A DNA stretch of 6,029 nucleotides, taken from NCBI RefSeq assembly GCF_001557215.1, contig NZ_LSJM01000057.1:1-6029 (forward strand), in the 5' to 3' direction. Below, piece by piece: positions 1 through 5,160 of this stretch. The notes under the pieces are model-generated. The model made no database searches. It was not told the origin of the DNA and saw nothing but the letters and a program-made list of their open reading frames with translations. Origin of the DNA: Sphingomonas sp. CCH9-E2. GTDB taxonomy: Bacteria > Pseudomonadota > Alphaproteobacteria > Sphingomonadales > Sphingomonadaceae. Each line of letters opens with the position of its first letter. Position 1 is the stretch's first letter. A program made the translations under genes and the position numbers.

Positions 1-2
1 CC

Positions 3-632
3 GCCTTCACCGCCGCGACCGCTGCCGAGCGGGTCGAGCGGATGCGGCAGCTCTGGGACGAGGCGCAGGGGCCCCGCGCCAAATATAGCCGGCTCATTCT
101 CACCGCCCGCGCCGCCGCGCGCCTGACGCCATCGGCGGAGCATAGCGCCGACGCCGACCGGTTGATTGCATCGATGCTCAGCGCCGGGCTCGACCGCGCC
201 GCGCTGCGTTGGAAACAGATCGCCCCGCGTGGCAGCGATGGCTGGGGCATGTTGCTGCTCGCCGAGCCCGGCCGCGCGGTCGCGGTCGGCGATGTCGAGG
301 CCTATCGCAACAGCGCCGACTCGACCAATGGCGCGATGCTCATCGCCGCGATGGCGGGGATGGGCCGCATTCCGACCAATGATGGCGAGCGCTTGATGCG
401 CGCATCGGGGGTCGAGTTCGGCGCGGCCAATGCCTGGACCCGCGCGATTGCGCGCGCCGCCGATGCCAATCAGCCGGGGACGGTGGTCCTGCTCGCCGCG
501 GTCGGCATGCAGAGCCGGGTGTGGGAAGGTGTCTCGCCCGAGGCGATCTACCACATCACCCGCGCGCTCTCGCAAGTCGGGCTCGACGGCTATGCGCGGA
601 TGATCGCCGTCGAGGCGATTACGCGGCTTTGA
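3..632 (+). CDS. Conserved hypothetical protein, C-terminal part (5' end outside window)
   Basis: The reading frame is open from base 3, so this is the last 209 residues of a longer protein; an internal Met codon at 42 is not a convincing start because the frame continues upstream without a stop and no ribosome binding site precedes it. I do not recognise a named family. The visible part is rich in Ala, Arg and Leu and looks all-helical with short repeated helices (for example segments around LILTARAAARL, DRLIASMLSAGL and AMLIAAMAGMG), which suggests a helical-repeat scaffold; that is inference only. No catalytic motif, signal peptide or clear membrane segment is seen in this part. Its TGA stop overlaps the TTG start of xerD, so the two are translationally linked and probably co-transcribed with accA. 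Codon use is like its neighbours. Confidence 0.75.
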   Translation, partial: AFTAATAAERVERMRQLWDEAQGPRAKYSRLILTARAAARLTPSAEHSADADRLIASMLSAGLDRAALRWKQIAPRGSDGWGMLLLAEPGRAVAVGDVEAYRNSADSTNGAMLIAAMAGMGRIPTNDGERLMRASGVEFGAANAWTRAIARAADANQPGTVVLLAAVGMQSRVWEGVSPEAIYHITRALSQVGLDGYARMIAVEAITRL

Positions 633-1558
633 CCACGATCCGCCCGGGCGACGACCCGGCGCTGATCGAGCGCTTTCTGGAGATGCTGGCGGCGGAGGCG
701 GGGGCTTCGGCCAACACCATCGCGGCTTATGGCACCGATCTGCGGCTAGCGTCGGCGGCGCTGGACGGCGGCCTCGCGCTGGCCGACCGCGCGGCGATCG
801 AGCGGCTGGCAGAGGAGTGGCGCGACCTCGCCCGCGCCACCGTCGCACGCAAATCCGCCGCGCTGCGCCGCTTCTACGGCTTTCTGCTCGACGAGAAGTT
901 GCGCAGCGACGATCCCGGCAGCGCGCTGCCCCGGCCCGGCACCGGACGCAGCCTGCCCAAGACGCTGTCGAACGCCGATGTCGACGCGATCTTCGCGGCG
1001 ATTCAGGCGCGGATCGATCGCGTGCCGCTCGATCCGCGCGACCTGCGCCTGCTCGCGCTGATCGAACTCCTCTACGGCTCGGGCCTGCGCGCCAGCGAAC
1101 TCGTCTCGCTTCCGCGCGGGGCGGTCCAGCCGGACAAGCCCTATCTGATCCTACGCGGCAAGGGCGGCAAGGAGCGGCTGGTCCCGCTGTCCGATCGCGC
1201 ACGCGCGGCGGTGGCGGCGTGGCGTGAGCATGTCGATCCGGCGCGGCCGTGGCTGTTCCCCTCGGGCAAGGGGCATTTGAGCCGCATCCGCCTGTATCAG
1301 ATGGTGCGCGACATTGCGGGCCTAGCGGGCATCCCGCCCGACCGGATCAGCCCGCACGTCCTGCGCCACGCCTTTGCCACGCATTTGCTGGAGGGCGGGG
1401 CGGATCTGCGCGCGTTGCAGGCGATGCTGGGCCATGCCGATATCGCAACCACCGAAATCTATACCCATGTCGACAGCGCCCGCCTGGTCACCCTCGTCAA
1501 CGAACGCCACCCGCTCGCCGACACGCCCCGAATTGACGCGAAGCGCGACCGCGCATAG
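629..1558 (+). CDS. xerD: Site-specific tyrosine recombinase XerD
   Basis: Cytoplasmic tyrosine recombinase that, with XerC, resolves chromosome dimers at the dif site at the FtsK-bearing septum. Taking the TTG at 629 as start gives 309 residues, close to the usual ~300. The N-terminal SAM-like core-binding domain covers about residues 9-90 (FLEMLAAEAGASANTIAAY). The catalytic domain follows, with all six active-site residues: R154 (SGLRASEL), K178 (RGKGGKERLVPL), H243 and R246 (SPHVLRHAFATHLL), H269 (LGHADI) and nucleophile Y278 (TTEIYTHV). The H-R-H-Y spacing is the same as in E. coli XerD, each one position lower. The frame is open further upstream, but those codons lie inside the preceding gene; the next Met (ERFLEML) would cut the N-terminal domain. 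A GAGG lies about 13 nt before the TTG. XerD rather than XerC is chosen from similarity and the accA neighbour; XerC cannot be fully excluded. Confidence 0.92.
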   Translation: MTTIRPGDDPALIERFLEMLAAEAGASANTIAAYGTDLRLASAALDGGLALADRAAIERLAEEWRDLARATVARKSAALRRFYGFLLDEKLRSDDPGSALPRPGTGRSLPKTLSNADVDAIFAAIQARIDRVPLDPRDLRLLALIELLYGSGLRASELVSLPRGAVQPDKPYLILRGKGGKERLVPLSDRARAAVAAWREHVDPARPWLFPSGKGHLSRIRLYQMVRDIAGLAGIPPDRISPHVLRHAFATHLLEGGADLRALQAMLGHADIATTEIYTHVDSARLVTLVNERHPLADTPRIDAKRDRA

Positions 1559-1567
1559 GTGCGCGCG

Positions 1568-2515
1568 ATGGCCAGTTTTCTTGAATTCGAAAAGCCGATC
1601 GCGGAGCTTCAGGCCCGGATCGACGAATTGCGCGACACCGCTGCGGGCGGCGAGGTGGATATCGAGGCAGAGGTCGCCAAGCTGCAGGCCAAGTCCGACC
1701 GCTTCTTGAAGGACGCCTATGCCAAGCTGACCCCGTGGCAGAAGACGCAGGTCGCGCGCCACCCGGAGCGTCCGCACTTCAAACATTATGTCGCGCGGCT
1801 GATCACCGATTTCATGCCGCTAGGCGGCGACCGCGCGTTCGCGGACGATCAGGCGATTCAGGGTGGCCTGGGCCGCTTCCGGGGCCAGCGCGTCATGGTC
1901 ATCGGCCATGAAAAGGGCGACGACACCACCAGCCGCCTGCGCCACAATTTCGGCATGGGCAAGCCCGAGGGCTATCGCAAGGCGATCCGCCTCGTCGAGC
2001 TGGCCGACAAGTTCGGCATCCCCGTCGTGACGTTGGTCGACACCTCCGGCGCCTTCCCCGGCATGGAGGCCGAAGAGCGCGGGCAGGCCGAAGCGATCGC
2101 CCGCTCGACCGAAGCGTGCCTCAACCTCGGTGTGCCGATGGTCGCGTCGATCCTGGGTGAGGGCGGTTCGGGTGGCGCGGTCGCGCTTGCCGCCGGCAAC
2201 CGCGTGCTGATGATGGAACACGCGGTTTATTCGGTGATCTCGCCCGAGGGGTGCGCCTCGATCCTGTGGCGCACCGCCGACAAGGCCGCCGACGCCGCCG
2301 AAGCGATGAAGGTGACCGCGCAGCATCTCAAGGAACTGGGCGTGATCGACACGATCGTCGCCGAGCCGCTGGGCGGCGCGCATCGCGACCATGCCAAGGC
2401 GATCGACGCACTCGGCGACGCCATCGAAGCGGCGCTCAAGGATCTGTCGGGCCAGAGCGCGACCGCGCTGCGCAAGGCGCGCCGGGCCAAGTTTCTGGCT
2501 ATGGGTCGGGCGTAA
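1568..2515 (+). CDS. accA: Acetyl-CoA carboxylase carboxyltransferase subunit alpha
   Basis: AccA pairs with AccD (not in the window) to form the carboxyltransferase that moves CO2 from carboxybiotin on AccB to acetyl-CoA, giving malonyl-CoA, the first committed step of fatty acid synthesis in the cytoplasm. The 315-residue product matches the usual family length. It opens with the typical helical N-terminus ([18 protein letters not shown]), then the family blocks [17 protein letters not shown] (about 53-69), GHEKG (113-117), [15 protein letters not shown] (125-139), [19 protein letters not shown] (155-173) and the oxyanion-hole region [13 protein letters not shown] (196-208), and [15 protein letters not shown] (221-235). 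The ATG at 1568 is preferred over an in-frame GTG at 1559 because homologues begin MxxFLEFE and because the AGG overlapping the xerD TAG stop is well spaced for it. Only 9 bases separate it from xerD, so one operon is expected; a terminator follows 17 bp after its stop. Confidence 0.97.
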   Translation: MASFLEFEKPIAELQARIDELRDTAAGGEVDIEAEVAKLQAKSDRFLKDAYAKLTPWQKTQVARHPERPHFKHYVARLITDFMPLGGDRAFADDQAIQGGLGRFRGQRVMVIGHEKGDDTTSRLRHNFGMGKPEGYRKAIRLVELADKFGIPVVTLVDTSGAFPGMEAEERGQAEAIARSTEACLNLGVPMVASILGEGGSGGAVALAAGNRVLMMEHAVYSVISPEGCASILWRTADKAADAAEAMKVTAQHLKELGVIDTIVAEPLGGAHRDHAKAIDALGDAIEAALKDLSGQSATALRKARRAKFLAMGRA

Positions 2516-2532
2516 CCGTCCCTCGAACAAGC

Positions 2533-2571
2533 AAAAATGGGGCGGGGGCCAAGGGTCGCCGCCCCATCTTT
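2533..2571. terminator. Bidirectional Rho-independent terminator between accA and the pilin genes
   Basis: A perfect 9-bp stem (ATGGGGCGG at 2537-2545 with CCGCCCCAT at 2559-2567) encloses a 13-nt loop. It is preceded by AAAAA (2533-2537) and followed by CTTT, so both strands carry a GC-rich hairpin followed by a T tract; the tract is better on the - strand. It lies between convergent accA and the last pilin gene and should end both transcripts. Confidence 0.85.
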
Positions 2572-2585
2572 ACGGGTCGTTCAGG

Positions 2586-2756
2586 TCACGACGCCTTCAT
2601 GTTCGAAGAGACGTTCGTGAACGTCTTTTTGAGCTGGTTGCCCAGGCCCTGCATTGCGGCGATCGCAGCCACGGCGATCAGTGCGGCGATCAGGCCATAT
2701 TCGATTGCGGTCGCAGCGCGTGTATCGCGCAACGTCGCCAAAAAGCGCTTAACCAT
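2586..2756 (-). CDS. Flp/Fap-type prepilin, variant with Ala at the -1 cleavage position
   Basis: A 56-residue class IVb (Flp) prepilin: a basic leader MVKRFLATLRDTRA, then the processing region ATAIEYG and a hydrophobic helix (about residues 15-38), ending in NQLKKTFTNVSSNMKAS. Flp pilins are cut by the TadV/CpaA prepilin peptidase in the inner membrane and assembled by the Tad machinery for adhesion and biofilm formation. Glu at +5 and Tyr at +6 are present, but the -1 residue is Ala14 where family members, including the neighbour at 2836-3003, have Gly. The mature part differs from that neighbour at one residue only (Lys for Thr at mature position 30), while the leaders are unrelated. An AGGGGGA sequence just before the ATG is the ribosome binding site. 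It is the last of three pilin genes on this strand and lies behind a terminator-like hairpin, so it is probably expressed less than the gene before it. It is shorter than common ORF cutoffs and easily missed. Confidence 0.92.
   Translation of the reverse strand: MVKRFLATLRDTRAATAIEYGLIAALIAVAAIAAMQGLGNQLKKTFTNVSSNMKAS
2589..2714 (-). repeat. Duplicated mature-pilin coding segment, copy in the Ala(-1) pilin gene
   Basis: This segment matches 2839-2964 at a fixed offset of 250 bp, with about 112 of 126 bases identical by my alignment, including a 26-bp identical core. Similarity stops abruptly at the prepilin cleavage site; the leader codons upstream are unrelated. The two copies are a tandem paralogous duplication. 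Confidence 0.8.
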
Positions 2757-2772
2757 AAATCCCCCTGCTTCG

Positions 2773-2806
2773 AAAAAGGGGCGGTGAACCGCTGGCTCAC
2801 CGCCCC
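2773..2806 (-). terminator. Rho-independent terminator between the two near-identical pilin genes
   Basis: On the - strand a perfect 10-bp stem (GGGGCGGTGA, loop GCCAGCGGT, TCACCGCCCC) is directly followed by TTTTT at 2777-2773. It lies about 30 bp after the stop of the upstream pilin and ends 7 bp before the ribosome binding site of the downstream pilin. It should end most transcripts of the upstream pilin and let a fraction through. Confidence 0.85.
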
Positions 2807-2814
2807 CTGTTCAG

Positions 2815-2828
2815 TCGTTTCGAAACGA
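2815..2828. repeat. 14-bp perfect palindrome downstream of the canonical pilin gene
   Basis: TCGTTTCGAAACGA is a perfect 14-bp palindrome in the spacer between the pilin stop (2836) and the terminator stem. It could be an operator for a dimeric regulator or part of the transcript end structure. Nothing in the sequence decides between these. Confidence 0.4.
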
Positions 2829-2835
2829 AGGGGTC

Positions 2836-3003
2836 TTACGACGCCTTCATGTTCGACGAAACGTTGGTGAAGGTGGTCTTGAGCTGGTTGCCCAGGCCCT
2901 GCATCGCGGCGATTGCAGCGACGGCGATCAGAGCGGCGATCAGGCCGTACTCGATTGCGGTGGCGCCCTTCTTGTTGCCGAAAATCTTGCGGATCGTGTT
3001 CAT
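2836..3003 (-). CDS. Flp-type prepilin, canonical (probable major pilin)
   Basis: A 55-residue Flp prepilin: basic leader MNTIRKIFGNKKG, cleavage expected after Gly13, then ATAIEYG with Glu at mature +5 and Tyr at +6, a hydrophobic helix rich in Ala/Ile/Leu to about residue 37, and the polar tail NQLKTTFTNVSSNMKAS. After cleavage by a TadV/CpaA-type peptidase the 42-residue mature pilin would polymerise through the Tad secretion system into a type IVb pilus. The ATG at 3003 is preferred over an in-frame ATG four codons upstream because GGAGA lies about 6 nt before it and overlaps the upstream codon. With a proper -1 Gly, a good ribosome binding site and its own terminator, it looks like the main structural subunit of this cluster. 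It was probably duplicated to give the neighbour at 2586-2756 (about 89 percent identity over the mature coding part). Confidence 0.94.
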   Translation of the reverse strand: MNTIRKIFGNKKGATAIEYGLIAALIAVAAIAAMQGLGNQLKTTFTNVSSNMKAS

Positions 3004-3031
3004 ACCGGTCTCCATCCTGTTCGAAGCTTCA

Positions 3032-3061
3032 GTTTTCCCGGCTGCGCCCGGTGAAAACCGG
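3032..3061 (-). promoter_or_regulatory. Alternative hairpins in the presumed leader of the canonical pilin gene
   Basis: Read on the - strand, GTTTTC-A-CCGG, a 6-nt loop and CCGG-GAAAAC can form a 10-bp hairpin with one bulged A (3058-3032). A second hairpin, CCGGT-TTTC-ACCGG (3061-3048), uses some of the same bases, so the two exclude each other. They lie about 30-60 bases before the pilin start. I found no convincing -10/-35 in the 129-bp spacer 3004-3132, so whether this part is transcribed from its own promoter or only from the upstream pilin is unknown. Confidence 0.35.
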
Positions 3062-3132
3062 TCTCAGCAAGCCCGAAACTAGGGGACGGAAGTTAATAAA
3101 GGCCTTAGACGCACGGCTGCATCGGCGAAAAA

Positions 3133-3315
3133 TCAGCCGGGGTTCTGGACCTTGTTGCTGACATTGTTCCACATGCCCGTGGTGCCGCCGGCCAGTTCGG
3201 TCAGCGCGCCGATCAGGACAAGGACGATGAGCGCGAGAATAAAGCCATATTCGACCGCCGTCGCACCGCGATTGCAGCGTGACAGTCGGGTCAGCAATGG
3301 CTTGCGTTCAGGCAT
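3133..3315 (-). CDS. Flp/Fap-type pilin, divergent paralogue
   Basis: A 60-residue Flp-family prepilin: leader MPERKPLLTRLSRCNRG with a cleavage-site Gly17, mature start ATAVEYG (Glu22 at +5, Tyr23 at +6), then a strongly hydrophobic helix FILALIVLVLIGALTELAGG and a polar tail ending NKVQNPG. It belongs to the same family as the two pilins downstream but differs from them across helix and tail, so it may be a minor or specialised pilin. An AAGGG about 7 nt before the ATG can serve as ribosome binding site. It is the first of three pilin genes read right to left and lies divergent to mutT with a short shared upstream region. No convincing terminator follows its stop; a TTTTT directly after the TGA has no stem before it. 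The family call is firm; role within the pilus is inference. Confidence 0.9.
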   Translation of the reverse strand: MPERKPLLTRLSRCNRGATAVEYGFILALIVLVLIGALTELAGGTTGMWNNVSNKVQNPG

Positions 3316-3369
3316 CCTCGGCCCTTCATGTTGGCGCTACCGGAAAACTACGGAAACAAGATTAACGAA

Positions 3370-3798
3370 ATGCTGAATTCGGATGCTGGGATTCCATCAG
3401 GGCGTATCCTTACGGTAGTGGCGGCGGCGCTGGTCGATGCCGACGGGCGCGTGCTGGTGCAGCAACGTCCGCCGGGCAAGCCGATGGCCGATCTGTGGGA
3501 ATTTCCCGGGGGCAAGGTCGAGCCGCACGAGCTGCCCGAAGCCGCTTTGTGCCGCGAGCTGCAAGAGGAGTTGGGCATCACCGTCGACCCCGCCGCGCTG
3601 GTCCCCGCAACCTTCGCCAGCGCACCGCTAAGCGAGCGCCATTTGCTGCTGCTGCTCTACACCTTGCGCAATTGGGGCGGGGAACCCGTGGCGCGGCACG
3701 CGACCGCGCTGCAATGGGTTCACCCGCCCGCCTTGCGCACCCTCGCCATGCCGCCAGCGGACATCCCGCTGATCGGCATGCTCGAGGCGCTGCTTTAG
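3370..3798 (+). CDS. mutT: 8-oxo-dGTP diphosphatase (Nudix hydrolase) MutT
   Basis: MutT-type Nudix hydrolase that removes oxidised guanine nucleotides (8-oxo-dGTP to the monophosphate and PPi) from the cytoplasmic pool and so prevents A:T to C:G transversions. From the ATG at 3370 it has 142 residues, near the ~130 of known MutT. The core starts ILTVVAAALVDADGRVLVQQRP; LWEFPGGKVE (42-51) is typical of the MutT branch; the Nudix box is complete, G48-x5-E54-x7-R62-E63-L-x-E66-E67-x-G69-I70, carrying the metal ligands. The tail PPADIPLIGMLEALL also fits the subfamily. An ATG at 3328 in the same frame is an alternative start, but it adds 14 unusual residues and comes within 13 bp of the divergent pilin start. 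No strong ribosome binding site is seen for either, so the start is uncertain. Its stop overlaps the stop of the convergent alx gene. Confidence 0.88.
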   Translation: MLNSDAGIPSGRILTVVAAALVDADGRVLVQQRPPGKPMADLWEFPGGKVEPHELPEAALCRELQEELGITVDPAALVPATFASAPLSERHLLLLLYTLRNWGGEPVARHATALQWVHPPALRTLAMPPADIPLIGMLEALL

Positions 3799-4778
3799 GT
3801 CGTGCTCGGCGTCGGCTCGCTGCGGGTACGCCACAGCGAGTAGACGATGCCCGTGGTCAGGATCGCGGCGGTAATACCCAGCGACACGACCGGCGGGATC
3901 TTCGCCAGTCCCAGCGCATCGGCGACGAAGATCTTCGACCCAATGAACACCAGCAGCACCGCGAGCGCGTACTTCAGATAGTGGAACCGGTCGACCAGCG
4001 CCGACAGCGCGAAATACAACGCGCGCAGGCCCAGGATCGCGAAGATGTTCGACGTGTAGACGATGAACGGGTCGGTGGTGATGGCAAAGATTGCCGGCAC
4101 CGAATCGACAGCGAACACCAGGTCGGCAAACTCGATCATCACCAGCGCCAGGAATAACGGCGTCGCATGCCGCGCCACCGTCCCCGTCTTGGCATCCGGC
4201 TCCTGCACGAAGAACGCCGTCCCGCGCAGTCCGTCGGTCACGCGCATATGCCGCTTCAGCCAGCCGAGCAGCGGCGAGTTCGCCACGTCATAGGGCGTGT
4301 CGACCATTCGCCACATCTTGATGCCGGTGAAGATCAGGAAGGCGGCAAAGAGGTAAAGCACCCAGCCGAATTCGGACACGATCGTCGCGCCCAATGCGAT
4401 CATGATCGCGCGCAGGACGATGACGCCCAGGATGCCCCAGAACAGCACCCGGTGCTGATACTGACGCGGGATCGCGAAATAGGTGAAGATCATCGCGATG
4501 ACGAAGACATTGTCCATCGCTAGGCTCTTCTCGACGACGAAACCGGTGACGTAGTTGATCGCCGCGGTCTCGCCGAGCTGCCACCAGACAAAGCCGCTGA
4601 ACGCCAGGCCGAGCACGATATAGAAAGCGGAGAGCATCAGGCTCTCCTGCACGCCGATCTCGCGCGACTTGCGATGCAGGACGCCGAGGTCGAGCGCGAG
4701 CAATGCGGCAACCAGCCCCATGAAGGCGAGCCACATCCACACCGGCTTGCCCAGCCAGAGTAACGTCAGAAATTCCAT
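3795..4778 (-). CDS. alx: Alx/TerC-family integral membrane protein, probable Mn2+ exporter
   Basis: A 327-residue polytopic inner-membrane protein close in length and sequence style to E. coli Alx. About nine hydrophobic segments are visible (roughly 8-33, 45-66, 75-100, 110-130, 133-155, 205-232, 240-262, 267-288, 296-316). Family landmarks are all there: Asp30 in the first segment (ALDLGVLHRK), EKSLAMDNVFV (83-93), RAIMIALG (123-130), the acidic EFADLVFAVDSVPAIFAITTDPF (216-238, with Glu216, Asp219, Asp225) and TSNIFAILGLRALYF (242-256). TerC proteins such as Alx are known to lower cytoplasmic Mn2+; older names refer to tellurite resistance. The ATG at 4778 follows AGGGGC at 4793-4788. A conserved structured element (4823-4872) lies just upstream and could mask this ribosome binding site. 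It is probably co-transcribed with the DUF465 gene before it. Its TAA overlaps the mutT stop by 4 bp. Confidence 0.93.
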   Translation of the reverse strand: MEFLTLLWLGKPVWMWLAFMGLVAALLALDLGVLHRKSREIGVQESLMLSAFYIVLGLAFSGFVWWQLGETAAINYVTGFVVEKSLAMDNVFVIAMIFTYFAIPRQYQHRVLFWGILGVIVLRAIMIALGATIVSEFGWVLYLFAAFLIFTGIKMWRMVDTPYDVANSPLLGWLKRHMRVTDGLRGTAFFVQEPDAKTGTVARHATPLFLALVMIEFADLVFAVDSVPAIFAITTDPFIVYTSNIFAILGLRALYFALSALVDRFHYLKYALAVLLVFIGSKIFVADALGLAKIPPVVSLGITAAILTTGIVYSLWRTRSEPTPSTT

Positions 4779-4822
4779 GGTGAATCAGCCCCTGTTGGCT
4801 AAGGCGCGTTCTGCGCCATCAT

Positions 4823-4872
4823 GGCGGTCCGACATCATGCGCGTCGCGCGCATCAGAGGGGCCCGGACCGCC
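4823..4872 (-). ncRNA. Structured leader RNA element, copy 1 (upstream of alx)
   Basis: Outer stem: 9 perfect pairs (GGCGGTCCG at 4872-4864 with CGGACCGCC at 4831-4823, read on the - strand). Apical hairpin: 7 pairs, ATGCGCG-CGA-CGCGCAT (4853-4837). The internal loop between them is GGCCCCTCTG on the 5' side and GATGT on the 3' side. These loop bases are the same in copy 2 (5159-5205), while the apical stem is different but still pairs. The - strand is chosen because alx starts 44 nt downstream and no + gene is near. It begins 14 bp after the DUF465 stop, so it sits between two genes of one probable operon. A terC RNA motif has, from memory, been described upstream of terC genes in Alphaproteobacteria; I cannot confirm this is the same motif. 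It does not show the E. coli alx yybP-ykoY consensus as I know it. Confidence 0.75.
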
Positions 4873-4886
4873 GGTGGTGGTCGAAA

Positions 4887-5066
4887 TCAGCTACCGGTCG
4901 CGAGCGTGCGCTTCCAGTGGCCGGCCAGACGGTCCTTGACCGCCAGCTTCAGCTTCTTGAGCCGCAACAGCCGAAACCCGTCCGGATTGCGTCGCCGCGC
5001 CTCGCGACGAATTTCCTCGTCCAGTTTGCGGTGGACGACGCTCAGACGGTACAACATGCCACTCAT
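4887..5066 (-). CDS. YdcH/DUF465-family small protein
   Basis: About 59 residues, one long basic helix or coiled coil: LSVVHRKLDEEIRREARRRNPDGFRLLRLKKLKLAVKDRLAGHW. The pattern H-x2-LD-x-EI, then a PD turn, RL-x2-LKK-x-KL-x2-KD fits the DUF465 (YdcH) family of small cytoplasmic proteins, whose function is unknown to me. AGGAGG (5079-5074) is 7 nt before the ATG at 5066 and 4 nt before an adjacent in-frame ATG at 5069; the former spacing is better, but both are possible. The gene is first behind a sigma70-type promoter and a structured leader element, and a second copy of the same element follows 14 bp after its stop, leading to alx. This arrangement suggests that it shares the signal that controls alx; a link to metal handling is inference. 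No cysteine, and a single histidine pair at most, argue against a classic metal chaperone. Confidence 0.85.
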   Translation of the reverse strand: MSGMLYRLSVVHRKLDEEIRREARRRNPDGFRLLRLKKLKLAVKDRLAGHWKRTLATGS

Positions 5067-5141
5067 CATAATGCCTCCTGTCGATGTGAAATCGATCGGA
5101 CGGCCGTCAGCGGGTGGATACGGTCACGAAAAGCCCAGCCT

Positions 5142-5160
5142 GCATCGGGTCATCCGATGC
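5142..5160 (-). ncRNA. Hairpin overlapping the base of leader element copy 2
   Basis: Read on the - strand, GCATCGG-ATGAC-CCGATGC forms a perfect 7-bp stem with a 5-nt loop. Its first two bases are the last two of the outer stem of copy 2. Copy 1 has a weaker counterpart in the same place, CGCC-ATGAT-GGCG (4826-4814), also with an ATGA-type 5-nt loop. It may be the second helix of the element or a switching helix. Confidence 0.45.

Noticed and set aside
1322..2530. Long - strand open frames opposite xerD and accA (1322-1786, 1820-2530)
   Set aside because: They are antisense to two clearly recognised genes, have no family motif, and arise from the strong GC bias at third codon positions.
2749..2756. 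TTAACCAT, similar to a CtrA half-site, at the start of the Ala(-1) pilin gene, and TTAAC at 3096-3092 and 3362-3366
   Set aside because: No spaced TTAA-N7-TTAA pair is present, and the first one is simply the start codons ATG GTT AAG read in reverse. Single half-sites are expected by chance.
3328..3369. Upstream ATG at 3328 as the mutT start
   Set aside because: It would add 14 residues not typical of MutT and lies 13 bp from the divergent pilin start, leaving almost no room for promoters; kept only as an alternative.
4782..4786. GAATC (CcrM-type GANTC) between the alx ribosome binding site and start codon
   Set aside because: A single GANTC site without conservation data or other sites in the leader is not evidence of methylation control.
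5099..5108. GACGGCCGTC palindrome and the TCGAT/ATCGA hairpin next to the DUF465 ribosome binding site
   Set aside because: Short GC-rich palindromes are common in this composition, and nothing equivalent occurs in the alx leader.
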